NCBI GenBank assembly: GCA_964620535.1
Contig: CAZUHN010000002.1
Coordinates: forward strand, 1-18,899
DNA from: CAZUHN01 sp964620535
GTDB taxonomy: Bacteria; UBA8248
Direction of reading: 5' to 3'
Length of the DNA stretch: 18,899 nt
The notes beneath the pieces were generated by a model. That model worked only from the letters and a program-made list of their open reading frames with translations, made no database searches and was not told where the DNA came from. The translations under genes and the position numbers were made by a program. Below, one piece after another: positions 6,607 to 14,046 of this stretch; positions within the stretch are counted from its first letter, which is position 1, and each line of letters starts with the position of its first letter.

Positions 6607-8481
6607 ATGGCCCTTCAATCTGATCTAAAACCTTCTAAAGATGCCATCGCCGCCAAGGTCGACGGAAAGATCGTCGATCTGGATCGCGCGTCCTCTTCCG
6701 GCCAGCCGGCCGAATTCGTCACCGCCCATTCCGACGAGGGAGTGGAGATCCTCCGCCATAGCACCGCGCACCTGATGGCGCAGGCGATCCTGGAACTGTA
6801 TCCCGGCGCAAAGCTGACCATCGGCCCCCCCATCCAGAACGGCTTTTACTACGACATCGACTGCGAGCGCCCCTTCACCCCCGAAGACCTCGTGAAGATC
6901 GAGGAGCGCATGGGGGAGAATGCGAAAAAGCGCCTCCCCCTCCAGCGCGAGGAGGTTGGGCGCGAGGCCGCCCTTGCGCTCTTCGGCGGCCTGGGGGAGA
7001 CCTACAAGGTCGAGATGATCAACGAGCTTCCCGAGGGCGAGGCCATCTCGATGTACCGCCAGGGGGATTTCGTGGACCTCTGCCGAGGCCCGCATGTCCC
7101 CTCCACCGGGGTCCTGCGCCACTTCAAGCTGCTCAGCGTGGCGGGCGCCTACTGGCGGGGCGATGAGCGGAATAAGGTGCTCCAGCGCATCTATGGGACG
7201 GCCTTCGCCTCCAAGGAGGCGCTGAAGACCCACCTGCGCCGCCTCGAGGAGGCCAAATCGCGGGACCACCGCATCCTCGGCAAGCAGCTGGGCATCTTCG
7301 TCGTGGAGGACAGGGCAGGCGGGGGCCTCATCTACTGGCAGACCAAGGGGACCGTCGTCAAGAAGGTGATCGAGCGCTTCTGGGAGGACGAGCACGTCCG
7401 CCGCGGCTACGCACTCGTCTCGATTCCCCACATCGCGCGGGACGTCCTCTTCCGCACCTCGGGCCACTACGATTTCTACCGCGAGAACATGTACGTCTTG
7501 AACATCGACGAGGACGAGTACGTCCTCAAGCCGATGAACTGCCCCGGCCACATTCTCCTCTACCAGGAGAACATCCACAGCTACCGCGAAATGCCCTGCC
7601 GGCTCGCTGAACTGGGGACGGTCTACCGCTACGAGCGGAGCGGCGCCCTTCACGGGATGCTCCGCGTCCGCGGCTTCACCCAGGACGACGCCCATATCTT
7701 CTGCACCCCCGAGCAGGCCGAGGCCGAGGTGATCGGGGTGATCGACCTGGCCCACTTCATGCTCAAAACCTTCGGATACGAAGATTTTGAGACCGAGCTT
7801 TCGGTCCACGATCCGTCCGATTTCTCCAGGTACGCGGGCGAGCCGTTGGACTGGGAGGTGGCCGAGGCCGCCCTCAAGCGCGCGCTCGAGAAGAAGGAAA
7901 TCTCCTACAAGCGCATCGAGGGCGAGGCCGCCTTCTACGGTCCCAAGATCGACATCAAAATGCTCGACGCCCTCGGGCGCGGCTGGCAGGGGCCGACCAT
8001 CCAGTTCGACTTTAACCTGCCGAAGCGCTTTGACATCAATTACGTCGGGTCGGATAGCGGCCGCCACCGGGTCGTCATGATTCACCGCACCGTCCTCGGT
8101 TCGTTGGAGCGGTTTGTCGGCGGGCTCATAGAGCACTACACTGGAGCCTTCCCGACCTGGCTTGCCCCGGTGCAGGCGAAGGTGATGACCATTACAGACG
8201 CACAGATTCCCTTCGCCCGGAAGGTCACGGAGCGCCTCCGGGAGAATGGGGTCCGGGTGTCGGACGATTTCCGGAACGAGAAGATCGGCTACAAGATCCG
8301 CGAGTCCCAGGTGGAGAAGGTTCCCTACATGCTCGTCGTGGGAGCCCGCGAGGCGGAGGGGGATCGGGTCGCCCTCCGGATCCGAGGAAAGGGGGACACC
8401 GGGGCCGTCTCAGTGGAGGAAGCTATGAAACAAATTCGTTTGAACGCCGACTCGCGCGCGCTCGCCCCGGCGGAGGGTTAG
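6607..8481 (+). CDS. thrS: Threonyl-tRNA synthetase
   Basis: The enzyme charges tRNA-Thr and hydrolyses mischarged Ser-tRNA-Thr. With the ATG at 6607 the product has 624 residues. The editing domain shows HSTAH (51-55) and Cys159/His163 in DLCRGPH. The class II core has zinc ligands Cys312 (NCPGH), His363 (DDAH) and His493 (MIHRT). The anticodon-binding domain fills the last 100 or so residues. The N-terminal TGS domain is only partial: the text from about residue 11 (KDAIAAKVDGKIVDL) matches its second half, while the usual opening strand with LPDGS is absent in all three + frames upstream. AAAGGAG (6574-6580) lies 26 bases before the ATG, too far for a normal ribosome site. An in-frame GTG at 6523 would add 28 unrelated residues. 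The enzyme call is firm and the exact start is not. Confidence 0.93.
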   Translation: MALQSDLKPSKDAIAAKVDGKIVDLDRASSSGQPAEFVTAHSDEGVEILRHSTAHLMAQAILELYPGAKLTIGPPIQNGFYYDIDCERPFTPEDLVKIEERMGENAKKRLPLQREEVGREAALALFGGLGETYKVEMINELPEGEAISMYRQGDFVDLCRGPHVPSTGVLRHFKLLSVAGAYWRGDERNKVLQRIYGTAFASKEALKTHLRRLEEAKSRDHRILGKQLGIFVVEDRAGGGLIYWQTKGTVVKKVIERFWEDEHVRRGYALVSIPHIARDVLFRTSGHYDFYRENMYVLNIDEDEYVLKPMNCPGHILLYQENIHSYREMPCRLAELGTVYRYERSGALHGMLRVRGFTQDDAHIFCTPEQAEAEVIGVIDLAHFMLKTFGYEDFETELSVHDPSDFSRYAGEPLDWEVAEAALKRALEKKEISYKRIEGEAAFYGPKIDIKMLDALGRGWQGPTIQFDFNLPKRFDINYVGSDSGRHRVVMIHRTVLGSLERFVGGLIEHYTGAFPTWLAPVQAKVMTITDAQIPFARKVTERLRENGVRVSDDFRNEKIGYKIRESQVEKVPYMLVVGAREAEGDRVALRIRGKGDTGAVSVEEAMKQIRLNADSRALAPAEG

Positions 8482-8482
8482 G

Positions 8483-9244
8483 ATGGCGACCCGCTTCCGC
8501 CGGCGGGACATCCGCCCGACGCCCACGGGCCCGCCCGTGAACCAGGATATCCGCCACCCGCAGGTACGCGTCATCGACGACGAGGGTGAGCAGCTGGGTG
8601 TCATGCCCACCGAGGAAGCGATCACAGCCGCCGAAGGCCGGGACCTGGATCTGGTCGAGGTTTCTCCCAACGCCGACCCGCCCGTCTGTAAGATCATGGA
8701 CTACGGCAGGTACAAATACACCCTGCAAAAGAAGGCGAACGAGGCGAAGAAGAAGCAGAAGATTGTCGAACTTAAAGAAGTGAAGATGCGCATCAAGATC
8801 GAAGATCACGACTACGCGACCAAGAAAAGACACGCCGAGCGCTTCCTGCTCGACGGGAACAAGGCAAAGGTCACCATCATGTTCCGCGGCCGCGAGGTGA
8901 CTCACCCCGACCTGGGGCGGAAGCTCCTCATGCGGATGGCGAACGAGCTGCTCCAAATCGGCGTGGTGGAGCAGGAGCCATTGCTGGAGGGCCGGAATAT
9001 GACTATGGTGATCGCGCCCAAGTCGTCGAAGCAGGACATCGAGTCGGGGCGGGAAAAGAAGGCGAAGGGAAAAAAGGACAGAACGGACAAGAAAGAGAAG
9101 GACGAACTGAAGACGCCTGTGGCCGAGGCCATGAAAAAAGCGGCCGCGCGTGCGCCGGATGGGGGGACCCCGAGGAATCTCGCCCCCGGGGATGAATCCG
9201 AGACCGGCGCGGCCGGGGAAGGCGAGGAAAATGCCGAAGCTTAA
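8483..9244 (+). CDS. infC: Translation initiation factor IF-3 with a long C-terminal extension
   Basis: IF3 binds the 30S subunit, blocks premature 50S joining and proofreads the initiator tRNA. The N-domain (about 15-80) holds the conserved DLVEVSPNADPPVCKIMDYG, a Lys-rich linker follows, and the C-domain runs about 97-180 and ends MVIAPK. Residues 181-253 are extra: first Lys-rich (EKKAKGKKDRTDKKEK), then Ala/Gly/Glu-rich. E. coli IF3 has 180 residues. The start is ATG, one base after the thrS stop, with GGAGGG (8472-8477) inside the end of thrS; E. coli infC instead uses AUU for autoregulation. rpmI begins within its last codons. Confidence 0.97.
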   Translation: MATRFRRRDIRPTPTGPPVNQDIRHPQVRVIDDEGEQLGVMPTEEAITAAEGRDLDLVEVSPNADPPVCKIMDYGRYKYTLQKKANEAKKKQKIVELKEVKMRIKIEDHDYATKKRHAERFLLDGNKAKVTIMFRGREVTHPDLGRKLLMRMANELLQIGVVEQEPLLEGRNMTMVIAPKSSKQDIESGREKKAKGKKDRTDKKEKDELKTPVAEAMKKAAARAPDGGTPRNLAPGDESETGAAGEGEENAEA

Positions 9245-9428
9245 GACAAATCGGGGTGCGGCCAAGCGCTTCAAGCTCACCGGGACCGGAAAGGTGAAGC
9301 GCAACCAGTCCCACCACGGCCACATCCTGACGAAGAAGACCCGCAAGCGGAAACGCAATCTTCGCAAGGGGACCTACGTCTCCGGGCCGGATCTTCCCCT
9401 CGTGAGACGCCTTTTGCCCAACGGCTAG
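9231..9428 (+). CDS. rpmI: 50S ribosomal protein L35
   Basis: The 65-residue product begins MPKLKTNRGAAKRFKLTGTG and is very basic, typical of L35 in sequence and length. The longer reading frame back to 9150 would only add residues that overlap infC out of frame. The ATG at 9231 lies 14 bases before the end of infC, with GAGG (9224-9227) just upstream, so translation is probably coupled to infC. thrS-infC-rpmI-rplT is a classic ribosomal and initiation cluster, but here a 153-base spacer separates rpmI from rplT. Confidence 0.97.
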   Translation: MPKLKTNRGAAKRFKLTGTGKVKRNQSHHGHILTKKTRKRKRNLRKGTYVSGPDLPLVRRLLPNG

Positions 9429-9482
9429 GCTGGCGGCGACCGAAGAGGTCTTCGCGGGCGGGCTTGCGGGCGGGGGCCAGCC
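9428..9482 (+). promoter_or_regulatory. Structured RNA segment in the rpmI-rplT spacer
   Basis: GGCTGGC (9428-9434) and GCCAGCC (9476-9482) form a perfect 7-base-pair closing stem. Inside it CGAAG (9441-9445) and CTTCG (9450-9454) form a small hairpin with an AGGT loop. The position immediately before the L20 gene suggests a cis-acting control RNA, since L20 is a known autoregulator in E. coli and Bacillus. I cannot show that L20 binds here. Confidence 0.4.
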
Positions 9483-9492
9483 TGGGTATATT
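9464..9492 (+). promoter_or_regulatory. Candidate internal promoter before rplT
   Basis: TTGCGG (9464-9469) and TATATT (9487-9492) are 17 bases apart. The -10 matches five of six consensus bases and the -35 only three. It would start transcription near 9499, at the foot of the next hairpin. It is weak evidence taken alone. Confidence 0.3.
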
Positions 9493-9498
9493 CCCTCG

Positions 9499-9550
9499 GT
9501 CGCGGCAGGGGCGGGCTGGGAAGATGCGCCCTCCCCCCGACGGCTTTTTT
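9499..9550 (+). terminator. Terminator-like hairpin before rplT (possible attenuator)
   Basis: GTCG (9499-9502) pairs with CGAC (9538-9541). Inside it G-rich segments (9504-9505, 9508-9511, 9513-9516) face the C-rich stretch 9528-9537, giving a GC-heavy stem with small bulges. TTTTTT (9545-9550) follows 3 bases later. rplT starts 32 bases downstream, so the element lies in the position of a leader attenuator. The imperfect stem and the gap before the T-run lower confidence. Confidence 0.45.
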
Positions 9551-9581
9551 ATCGGCGGAACCCTTTTGGAGCGGTGAGATC

Positions 9582-9935
9582 ATGACCCGATCCCTGGGAA
9601 ATCCGGCCTCCAAGGCTCGGCGCAAGCGCCTCCTCAAGGCGGCGAAGGGCTATCGGGGGGCTCGGTCGAAGCGGTACCGCTCCGCCCGGGAGACCGTCTT
9701 ACGGGCGATGGCCTTCGCCTACCGCGATCGGCGGATCCGCAAGCGGGAGTTCCGCCGCCTCTGGAACGTTCGGATCAACGCGGCCGTCCGCGAGCTCGGG
9801 ATGAACTACAGCCGGTTCATCGGGGGGCTCACTAAAGCGGGCGTCGGCGTGAACCGGAAGATCCTGGCCGATCTTGCCGTGTCCGACCCACCCGCCTTTG
9901 CCAAGCTGGTCGATATCGCCCGGGCGCAAGGGTAG
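9582..9935 (+). CDS. rplT: 50S ribosomal protein L20
   Basis: The 117-residue product is strongly basic with the L20 hallmarks: KAAKGYRGARSKRYRSA in the N-terminal arm, RDRRIRKREFRRLWNVRINAA in the middle and MNYSRFIGGL near residue 75. L20 binds 23S rRNA early in large-subunit assembly and in several bacteria represses its own operon. The ATG has GGAG (9568-9571) 10 bases upstream. The gene is preceded by the structured spacer at 9429-9581 and followed by a strong terminator. Confidence 0.98.
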   Translation: MTRSLGNPASKARRKRLLKAAKGYRGARSKRYRSARETVLRAMAFAYRDRRIRKREFRRLWNVRINAAVRELGMNYSRFIGGLTKAGVGVNRKILADLAVSDPPAFAKLVDIARAQG

Positions 9936-9961
9936 GGCGGCCCTTCCCCGCCGCATCGCGC

Positions 9962-9988
9962 CCCGCCCGTGAGGGCGGGTTTTTTTTT
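9962..9988 (+). terminator. Strong intrinsic terminator between rplT and pheS
   Basis: CCCGCCC (9962-9968) pairs perfectly with GGGCGGG (9973-9979) around GTGA, followed by nine T (9980-9988). This is a textbook intrinsic terminator. It starts 27 bases after the rplT stop and ends 47 bases before pheS. No promoter is evident between it and pheS, so partial read-through or regulated antitermination may feed pheST. Confidence 0.9.
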
Positions 9989-10035
9989 CTGTTGGACTCG
10001 GTTTTCCGCCCGCGGGGAGGCCGGAGAAATCCGCC

Positions 10036-11130
10036 ATGAAGGAATCCGATCTGCACGATCTGGCCCGCGAGGTGGTCGCCTCCCTCGCCGGTGCGCGGGA
10101 CGCGGACGTCGCTGAGGAGGTGCGGCTGAAATATCTCGGCCGGAAGAGCGGCCGCCTGACCGAGGTGATGCGGGGGCTGAAGGATCTCGGGCCGGAGGAA
10201 AAGCGGGTCATCGGCCCGCTCTCCAACCGCCTGAAGGCCCTGATCGAGAGCGCAGCCGCCGCCCTCAAGCGCGGAGGCCGCGCCGGATTCCTGGAGGCAG
10301 TCGCGCCGCACTTCTCCGGGAGCGGGGGGAAGACGTATCTCTTCGGTGTGATCGAGGTTTCCGGGGATCTTCTCCGCCCCGAGGAGGCCGCCGCGGCCGT
10401 CTCGGGACCCCGGATCGACCTCACCCTGCCGGGGCGGCGCCCGCCGCTCGGCCGCAGGCACCCCATTACCCAAACCATGGAAGATATCATCGAGGTCCTG
10501 ACCCGGCTGGGGTATTCCGTCGCGGAGGGGCCCGAGATCGAGCTCGACAGGTACAACTTCGAGGCGCTTAACATCCCCAAGGATCACCCCGCCCGGGACA
10601 TGCAGGACACCTTTTACGTCGCTCCGGACGTTGTGCCGCGTACCCACACCTCCCCCGTCCAGATCCGGGTCATGGAAAAGCAGGATCCGCCCGTGAAAAT
10701 CATCGCCCCGGGCAAGGTGTTCCGTCGGGACGCGGACCCGACCCACTCCCCGATGTTCCATCAGGTCGAGGGCCTCTACGTGGACCGGGGGGTGTCGTTC
10801 GCCGATCTGAAGGGGACGCTCGAGGCTTTTGTGGGCGAGGTCTTCGGCCCCGCGTTCCGGGTCCGCCTGCGGCCGAGCTTTTTCCCCTTCACTGAGCCGA
10901 GTGCCGAGGTGGACATCTCCTCGCCGCACTTCGAGGGGGGGCGCTGGCTCGAGGTGCTCGGCGCGGGAATGGTGGACCCGGCCGTCTTCGAGGCGGTGGG
11001 CTACGATCCGGAGGAATGGACGGGCTTCGCCTGGGGGATCGGCGTTGAGAGGGTGGCAATGCTGCGCTACGGGATCAGCGACATCCGGTTGTTTTTCGAG
11101 AACGATCTGCGGTTCCTGCGCCAGTTTTGA
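10036..11130 (+). CDS. pheS: Phenylalanyl-tRNA synthetase alpha subunit
   Basis: PheS is the catalytic subunit of the (alpha-beta)2 enzyme that charges tRNA-Phe. The N-terminal coiled-coil has the family motif KYLGRKSG (32-39). The class II core shows GPEIELDRYNFEALN (165-179), HTSPVQIRVM (204-213), FRRDADPTHSPMFHQVEG (229-246), RPSFFPFTEPSAEVD (279-293) and GIGVERVAMLRYG (334-346). The protein has 364 residues against 327 in E. coli. Most of the surplus is an insertion at about 79-118 (GRAGFLEAVAPHFSG onward) between the coiled-coil and IDLTLPGRR. GGAG (10023-10026) is 9 bases before the ATG. pheT follows after 69 bases. Confidence 0.97.
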   Translation: MKESDLHDLAREVVASLAGARDADVAEEVRLKYLGRKSGRLTEVMRGLKDLGPEEKRVIGPLSNRLKALIESAAAALKRGGRAGFLEAVAPHFSGSGGKTYLFGVIEVSGDLLRPEEAAAAVSGPRIDLTLPGRRPPLGRRHPITQTMEDIIEVLTRLGYSVAEGPEIELDRYNFEALNIPKDHPARDMQDTFYVAPDVVPRTHTSPVQIRVMEKQDPPVKIIAPGKVFRRDADPTHSPMFHQVEGLYVDRGVSFADLKGTLEAFVGEVFGPAFRVRLRPSFFPFTEPSAEVDISSPHFEGGRWLEVLGAGMVDPAVFEAVGYDPEEWTGFAWGIGVERVAMLRYGISDIRLFFENDLRFLRQF

Positions 11131-11199
11131 CGGGAACCCCTCCCGCCCGGAATTTCAACTTCGGGGCCGGAAGGGCATCGGAGAGAGGAAAATCCTGCC

Positions 11200-13641
11200 A
11201 TGCGCGTAAGCTTGGAGTGGCTGGCCGACTTCGTCGATATCGATCCGTGGGATGAGGCGCTGGCTGGCCGGCTGGCCGAAGATCTCCCTTTGGTGGGCCT
11301 CGAGGTCGAGACCGCCGGCCGGCTGGTCGGGGCGGCGGATGGCTTCCTCGTGGCCGAGGTGCTGAGCGCCGAGAAGCACCCGAACGCCAACAATCTCAAG
11401 CTTTGCCGGGTGGACGGCGGTGCGGGCGAGTGCCAGGTGGTCTGCGGGGCGCCGAACGTAGCGGCGGGCCAGCGCGTCGTCCTCGCCCTGCCCGGGACCA
11501 CCCTTCCCGGCGGGCGGAAGATCGAGGCCGTCTCCATCCGGGGGGAGATGAGCGAGGGGATGATCTGCTCGGAGCGCGAGCTCGGAATCGGGGAGGATCA
11601 CTCCGGCATCTTGGTACTGGAGGGGGACCCCGCCCCCGGTACCCCCGCGGCGGACTTGCTCGGATTAGACGATGTCATCCTCGAGATCGGGATCACCCCG
11701 AACCGGGCGGACTGTCTCTCCGTCCTGGGTGTCGCGCGCGAGGTGGCGGCGATCCTGGGCAAGAAGCTGCGGATTCCTCCGGTTGATGTGGTGGAAGAGG
11801 ACGAGGCCGAGACGGGGTCGCTTTGCGCGGTGGAGGTTCTGGATCCGGACAAATGTCCCCGGTATGTGGCTCGGGTGATCCGGGGCGTCCGGGTCGGCCC
11901 CTCCCCCGCCTGGATGTGCCGCCGCCTCCGCGCGGCCGGCATGCGGCCCATCAGCAACATCGTCGACGTGACGAACTATGTGATGCTTGCCCTGGGCCAG
12001 CCCCTTCACGCTTTCGACCTGGATCTTCTCGCCGGGCGGAAAATCGTGGTGCGCCGCTGGACGGCCGGGGACGGTCCGTTCGTCACCCTCGACGGGCAGG
12101 AGCGAAACATGACCAGGGACGATCTCATGATCTGCGATGCCGGGCGGCCCGTTGCCATCGGCGGGGTGATGGGGGGGGCGAACTCAGAGATCCACGATGC
12201 GACCGCGAACGTCCTCCTCGAGAGCGCCTACTTCGCCCCCCCGACGATCCGGCGTACCCGCCGCCAGCTGAGCTTGGGCAGCGAGGCCTCCTACCGCTTC
12301 GAGCGTGGGGTGGACCCCGCCGGGACGCGCCGCGCGGCCGACTGGGCGATCGAGCTCATGCGGCGGGCGGCGGGCGGGCGGATCGCCCGCGGGGCGGTGG
12401 ACGCCCATCCCGCCCCCGTGCGGCCGGCGCGGGTTCCGCTTCGGCGGGGGCGCGTCTGCGCCCTCGTGGGGAAAGAGATCGGCTTCGCCGAGATCCGCCG
12501 GGAGCTGGAAGCGCTCGAGATGGAGGTCTGGGAAAAAGAGGAGGGCCGCTTCGAGGTGGGCGTTCCGGCCTTCCGCCCCGACGTCGAGCGGGAGATCGAT
12601 CTCATCGAAGAGGTGGCGCGCCGGCTGGGTTACGGGGGGATTCCCTCCACCCTGCCCGCAACGAAACTCCCCCCTGCACCCCGCTCCCTTCTGAAGAGCC
12701 GGGAGGCGGCGGCGCGTGAGGCGTTGGTCTCGGCCGGGTTTCACGAGGCCATCACCTATAGCTTCGTCAGCCGCGCCGCCCTCGCCCGGCTTGGCCGGGG
12801 GGGGGAGGATGCCGTGGGGCTCCAGAACCCCCTGAGCGCCGAAATGGAGGTGATGCGGACCAGCCTGCTCGCCGGGCTGCTCGAGTGCGCCGCTCTGAAC
12901 CTGAACCGCGGCGCCGAGGAGGTCCGCCTGTTCGAGACCGGCCGGACCTTCCACCGGAACGGGGAGGGTCCGCTTCCCGGGGAGGTGAACCGCATCGCTG
13001 CCGTCGTCGCCGAGGGGGATGCGCCCGCCCTTTGGCGGGAAGGGCCGGTGCTGGGTGGAGACCCCTCGCTGCCGCTCCGCCTCTATGATCTAAAGGGGGC
13101 GCTCGAGCAAATCGCGCGCCTCCTCCGACTGCCCCCCCTCGCCTTCGGGCCCCTCGCCGAGGGTGCGCCTTCGTTCGACCCCGCCCTGGGGGCGGCGGTG
13201 CGCGCGGGCGAGACGGAGGTCGGATGGTTCGGGATGTTTCCCCGTGCAGTGAGCGAGGGCCTGGGGATCCATCTCCGAATCTCGGCCTTTGAGCTGGACG
13301 TGGACGCGCTGGCCGGGGCCGAGGTCCAGCCGCGGCGCTTCGAGGCGCTTCCCCGGTTTCCGGCAAGTCCGCGGGATCTCGCCGTCGTGATCAAGGAGGA
13401 AACCCTCCACGCCGAGGCCGAGGCGGTCATCCGCGAGGGCGGGAGAGGTATTCTCGAATCCGTCCAGCTGTTCGACGTCTACCGGGGCGGTGCCCTCGCG
13501 GAGAGGAGGGAGAAGAGCCTCGCCTATTCGCTTGTTTTCCGGCACCGGGACCGGACCCTCACCGACGAGGAGGTGAACGGCGCTTTTGCGTCCATCCTCT
13601 CCCGCCTCTCCGAGCGGCTCGGGGCGCGCCTCCGCGACTGA
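11200..13641 (+). CDS. pheT: Phenylalanyl-tRNA synthetase beta subunit
   Basis: PheT carries tRNA recognition and editing of mischarged Tyr-tRNA-Phe. The 813-residue length is normal. The tRNA-binding OB domain is near 40-150, with VCGAPNVAAGQ (81-91) and GMICSERELG (120-129). LEIGITPNRADCLSVLGVARE (161-181) leads into the B3/B4 editing region, which includes RPISNIVDVTNYVML. B5 follows, with REIDLIEEVARRLGY. A catalytic-like domain comes next, and an anticodon-binding FDX-ACB domain ends the protein (LPRFPASPRDLAVVIKEE to the end). The ATG is preceded by AGAGG about 11 bases upstream. No terminator is visible after the stop, and the next promoter begins 9 bases later. Confidence 0.98.
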   Translation: MRVSLEWLADFVDIDPWDEALAGRLAEDLPLVGLEVETAGRLVGAADGFLVAEVLSAEKHPNANNLKLCRVDGGAGECQVVCGAPNVAAGQRVVLALPGTTLPGGRKIEAVSIRGEMSEGMICSERELGIGEDHSGILVLEGDPAPGTPAADLLGLDDVILEIGITPNRADCLSVLGVAREVAAILGKKLRIPPVDVVEEDEAETGSLCAVEVLDPDKCPRYVARVIRGVRVGPSPAWMCRRLRAAGMRPISNIVDVTNYVMLALGQPLHAFDLDLLAGRKIVVRRWTAGDGPFVTLDGQERNMTRDDLMICDAGRPVAIGGVMGGANSEIHDATANVLLESAYFAPPTIRRTRRQLSLGSEASYRFERGVDPAGTRRAADWAIELMRRAAGGRIARGAVDAHPAPVRPARVPLRRGRVCALVGKEIGFAEIRRELEALEMEVWEKEEGRFEVGVPAFRPDVEREIDLIEEVARRLGYGGIPSTLPATKLPPAPRSLLKSREAAAREALVSAGFHEAITYSFVSRAALARLGRGGEDAVGLQNPLSAEMEVMRTSLLAGLLECAALNLNRGAEEVRLFETGRTFHRNGEGPLPGEVNRIAAVVAEGDAPALWREGPVLGGDPSLPLRLYDLKGALEQIARLLRLPPLAFGPLAEGAPSFDPALGAAVRAGETEVGWFGMFPRAVSEGLGIHLRISAFELDVDALAGAEVQPRRFEALPRFPASPRDLAVVIKEETLHAEAEAVIREGGRGILESVQLFDVYRGGALAERREKSLAYSLVFRHRDRTLTDEEVNGAFASILSRLSERLGARLRD

Positions 13642-13650
13642 TCCGTTTCC

Positions 13651-13679
13651 TTGACACCCTTTTGGCCTGAACTTAGAAT
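13651..13679 (+). promoter_or_regulatory. Near-perfect sigma-70 type promoter for the zapB-like/zapA region
   Basis: TTGACA (13651-13656) matches consensus fully, TAGAAT (13674-13679) matches five of six, and the spacer is 17 bases. The start would be near 13686, giving a leader of about 57 bases before the coiled-coil gene. The leader contains a small CCCG/CGGG stem. This is the strongest promoter match in the window. Confidence 0.8.
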
Positions 13680-13742
13680 TGTCACCGTATACGCCGCATC
13701 TGCCGCGGTTCCACATCCCGCCCGACGGGAAACCCAACCTCG

Positions 13743-14000
13743 ATGGTCATTGAAAAGCTGGACGTGCTGGAGTCATCGCTTTCGAAGCTCCTTTCGGAGT
13801 TGGCCGATATCCGGCGCTCCCAGGGGGAGATGGAGGGCCAGTTGCGAGAGGCGCGGAGGGAGTCCCAGTCATCGGGCGAGTCCCTGCGCGAGCGCGAGCG
13901 CGTCATCGCCGAACTGCGCGAGGAAAATTCCCGGTTGAATCGGGAGCAGACCGAAGTCCGCGACCGGGTGGAGCGGATCCTCAACACCATTCCCGAGTGA
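13743..14000 (+). CDS. Small coiled-coil protein, ZapB-like
   Basis: The 85-residue product is almost wholly predicted coiled coil: heptad-like Leu/Ile spacing with many Glu, Arg and Gln, no membrane segment, and no Cys. The C-terminal part (ELREENSRLNREQTEVRDRVERILNTI) resembles small ZapB/DUF904-type proteins, often encoded directly upstream of zapA. ZapB proteins stabilise the FtsZ ring with ZapA. Pairwise identity to ZapB cannot be judged by eye, because coiled coils resemble each other through composition. The ribosome site before the ATG is weak. The gene has the strong promoter at 13651 and lies 46 bases before zapA, which supports a division role by context. A generic coiled-coil protein is the alternative. 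Confidence 0.75.
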   Translation: MVIEKLDVLESSLSKLLSELADIRRSQGEMEGQLREARRESQSSGESLRERERVIAELREENSRLNREQTEVRDRVERILNTIPE

Positions 14001-14046
14001 TAGGGCCGGGCGGCGGGCCGGATTTCCCCCCAGGGAGGGCGGGTGG

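Noticed and set aside
9150..9230. Upstream extension of rpmI
   Set aside because: It adds non-conserved residues overlapping infC; L35 proteins begin at the MPKLKT motif.
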